Assembly (NCBI GenBank): GCA_017654935.2
Contig: CM065691.1
Coordinates: 36,792,927 to 36,856,926, forward strand
Length of the DNA: 64,000 nt
Reading direction: 5' to 3'
DNA from: Phymorhynchus buccinoides
Taxonomy: Eukaryota > Mollusca > Gastropoda > Neogastropoda > Raphitomidae
Shown here: positions 62,429 to 64,000 of the stretch, one piece after another
How positions within the stretch are numbered: position 1 is the stretch's first letter
Layout: each line of letters starts with the position of its first letter
Notes under the pieces: generated by a model
What the model was told of the DNA's origin: nothing
The model's database searches: none
Seen by the model: only the letters and a program-made list of their open reading frames with translations
Made by a program: the position numbers and the translations under genes

Positions 62429-63058
62429 AGGGGCGAGTTTCTCTAGATAACGGTCGCCGCGTGAATAACGCTCACGGCAAACGGGGCCTAAGAAACACTT
62501 TAGAAAGCGTTTGCGGAAGAATATTACAAGCTCATGTCTGATTGGTCATTTAAAAAAAAATATTTTAAGCAAACTGTAACGGACCAATCAACAACAAGAA
62601 CCGTATTCACCTCCTCCTAGTTCCGGATAGTTCGCCGCTTGTCACCTTTCGACTGAGAGCAAAACGCCATGCGAACTATCGGCAAACGAAGGGTGTTTCT
62701 TAGACCGTTTTTGCCGATTTGAGCGAGCGTGACGAAACGTTAGCCCTTGTGAAACTCGCCCCAGGGTCAGTTTCTCTAGATAACGGTCGCCGCGCGAAGA
62801 ACGCTTACGGAAGAATTGCGGAAGAATATTACAAGCTCAGATCTGTACCAAACCTTAATGGACCAATCAACAACAAAAAATGTATTCACCCTATGCTAGT
62901 CACGTGATAGCTCGCCAAAAGATACCTTGGGAGTAGCCACAAAACGTTTTTGGCAAACGTCGGCGAACGAGGTGTTTCTTAGTACCGTTTTTGCCGATTT
63001 GCGCTCACGCTACGTAACGTTAGCCCTAGTGTGAAACGGCCCCCAGGCACAGGCAATG
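62429..63058. repeat. two tandem copies of a GGGGCGAGTTTC-ended MITE
   Basis: The first copy starts GGGGCGAGTTTCTCTAGATA and ends with the inverse of GGGGCGAGTTTCACAAGGG. A second copy from about 62764 repeats TTTCTCTAGATAACGGTCGC and ends GTGTGAAACGGCCCCC. Confidence 0.75.
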
Positions 63059-64000
63059 GGTCTGGATTCCATTTAAAAGAAAATCAGCAGCAACAACAGC
63101 AGAAGTCTTCAGTAACGATGCAATAATAAGTAAAAAGATCTTATGTCAATAATATTTATTTGGATCCATAAGTGAGGTCCCAATTTGTTTTGCACATTCA
63201 TCTCAGTTTATCAAAGCCGGGGCACGCGTATCACGTGCATGTGTCTCGCTTGTTACCCTCTTAGGTCTATTAATATTCTAAGAAGCTAGGCTACAAACGA
63301 AAATTTCGTGCATGCAACTACACATTAACCAACTCATTTTCCTTCTTTCTTTTTTTTAACATCCACGCCGTCTACGTTTCTGTTTTCTTCTTTCTTCTTC
63401 TTCTTTAAAAAAAAATTATGAACAGAAATTCAGTTGTATTAGGCCTACATCTAGAGTGCTGCTTTCTTTACATTGTTCACTGACAGTGGGGACTACTGCT
63501 AGATAGCTTGATTGAAGCCAGGGAGGTGTTAAACAACGGGAACACATTCAGTTTGGAAAAGGTAAGTGATTCACAGAAGAAAAGTGTGCTTAACCGACGT
63601 CCTCTGACCTCAAAGAGGTACATATGGGATATTTTTGCATAATTATACAGATATTGGGTAGATCCTGGAGTATTGCAATACCAGGAAAGACTCGATTGTT
63701 TATCAATAGGCCTACGATGTCATAGACTATGTTATTTATAAGTCGATTGCTCATTATTCAGGCCTTTCAGTTTGTTAACTACAGCTGATCAACGCTAGAT
63801 AATTGAGTTGCCGGGCTGGGCTGGGGATATGTTAACATTCCATATGGGCAACCGATGTTCACATTCCTGGCATCTGCATCTAAGGGAGATTGTTGTTGTT
63901 GTTGTCGTTCCCTGGCTTAAAGACTCCAGGGATGGTCCCAGCAGCCGAAGCAATTGAACACTATGGTACACATGCACCGGCTACGGATGAGAACATTACG
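63059..64000. other. unassigned right end
   Basis: I see no exon, RNA gene or clear repeat here. Confidence 0.5.

Overview
The window is eukaryotic nuclear DNA. It has spliced genes with GT-AG introns, a young LINE, many small inverted-repeat transposons and long microsatellites. The split proteins are animal-like, and the ISWI exons read closest to invertebrate ISWI. A marine lophotrochozoan, probably a gastropod or other mollusc, is my inference.

Two protein genes account for nearly all coding sequence, and both lie on the minus strand. The upstream one is a complete single-copy-type SREBP gene. It has 17 coding exons from 59501 down to 32995 and encodes 1195 residues. Every exon phase joins, and the order is acidic activator, glutamine/proline-rich linker, bHLH-zipper with the SREBP tyrosine, two membrane segments and the SCAP-binding C-terminal domain. 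Intron 14 holds a miR-33 hairpin, so the SREBP/miR-33 host-gene pairing known in vertebrates and flies is present. A probable 3'UTR of about 2.1 kb follows and contains a near-perfect 149-nt fold-back.

About 7-10 kb further along is the 5' part of an ISWI (SMARCA1/5-type) chromatin-remodelling ATPase. Fourteen coding exons run from 23205 to 974 and encode 556 residues, through helicase motif V/VI. The remaining helicase end and the HAND-SANT-SLIDE region lie beyond the left edge.

The non-coding DNA is an archive of nested mobile elements. ISWI intron 9 contains a 113-bp tandem array that copies the splice acceptor of exon 10. A second repeat splits this array, and a 5'-truncated LINE with 14-bp target duplications splits that repeat. 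I recognise several DNA-transposon groups by termini and target duplications: CAG...CTG elements with 6-bp duplications (hAT-like), TTAA-flanked piggyBac-like MITEs, TA-flanked pogo/Tigger-like MITEs, one 8-bp hAT MITE, and several fold-backs. Three separate minisatellites abut 3' splice sites, which is the most unusual structural pattern here. Regions 23.2-30.8 kb and 59.6-64 kb show no host gene, only repeats and putative flanking regulatory sequence.
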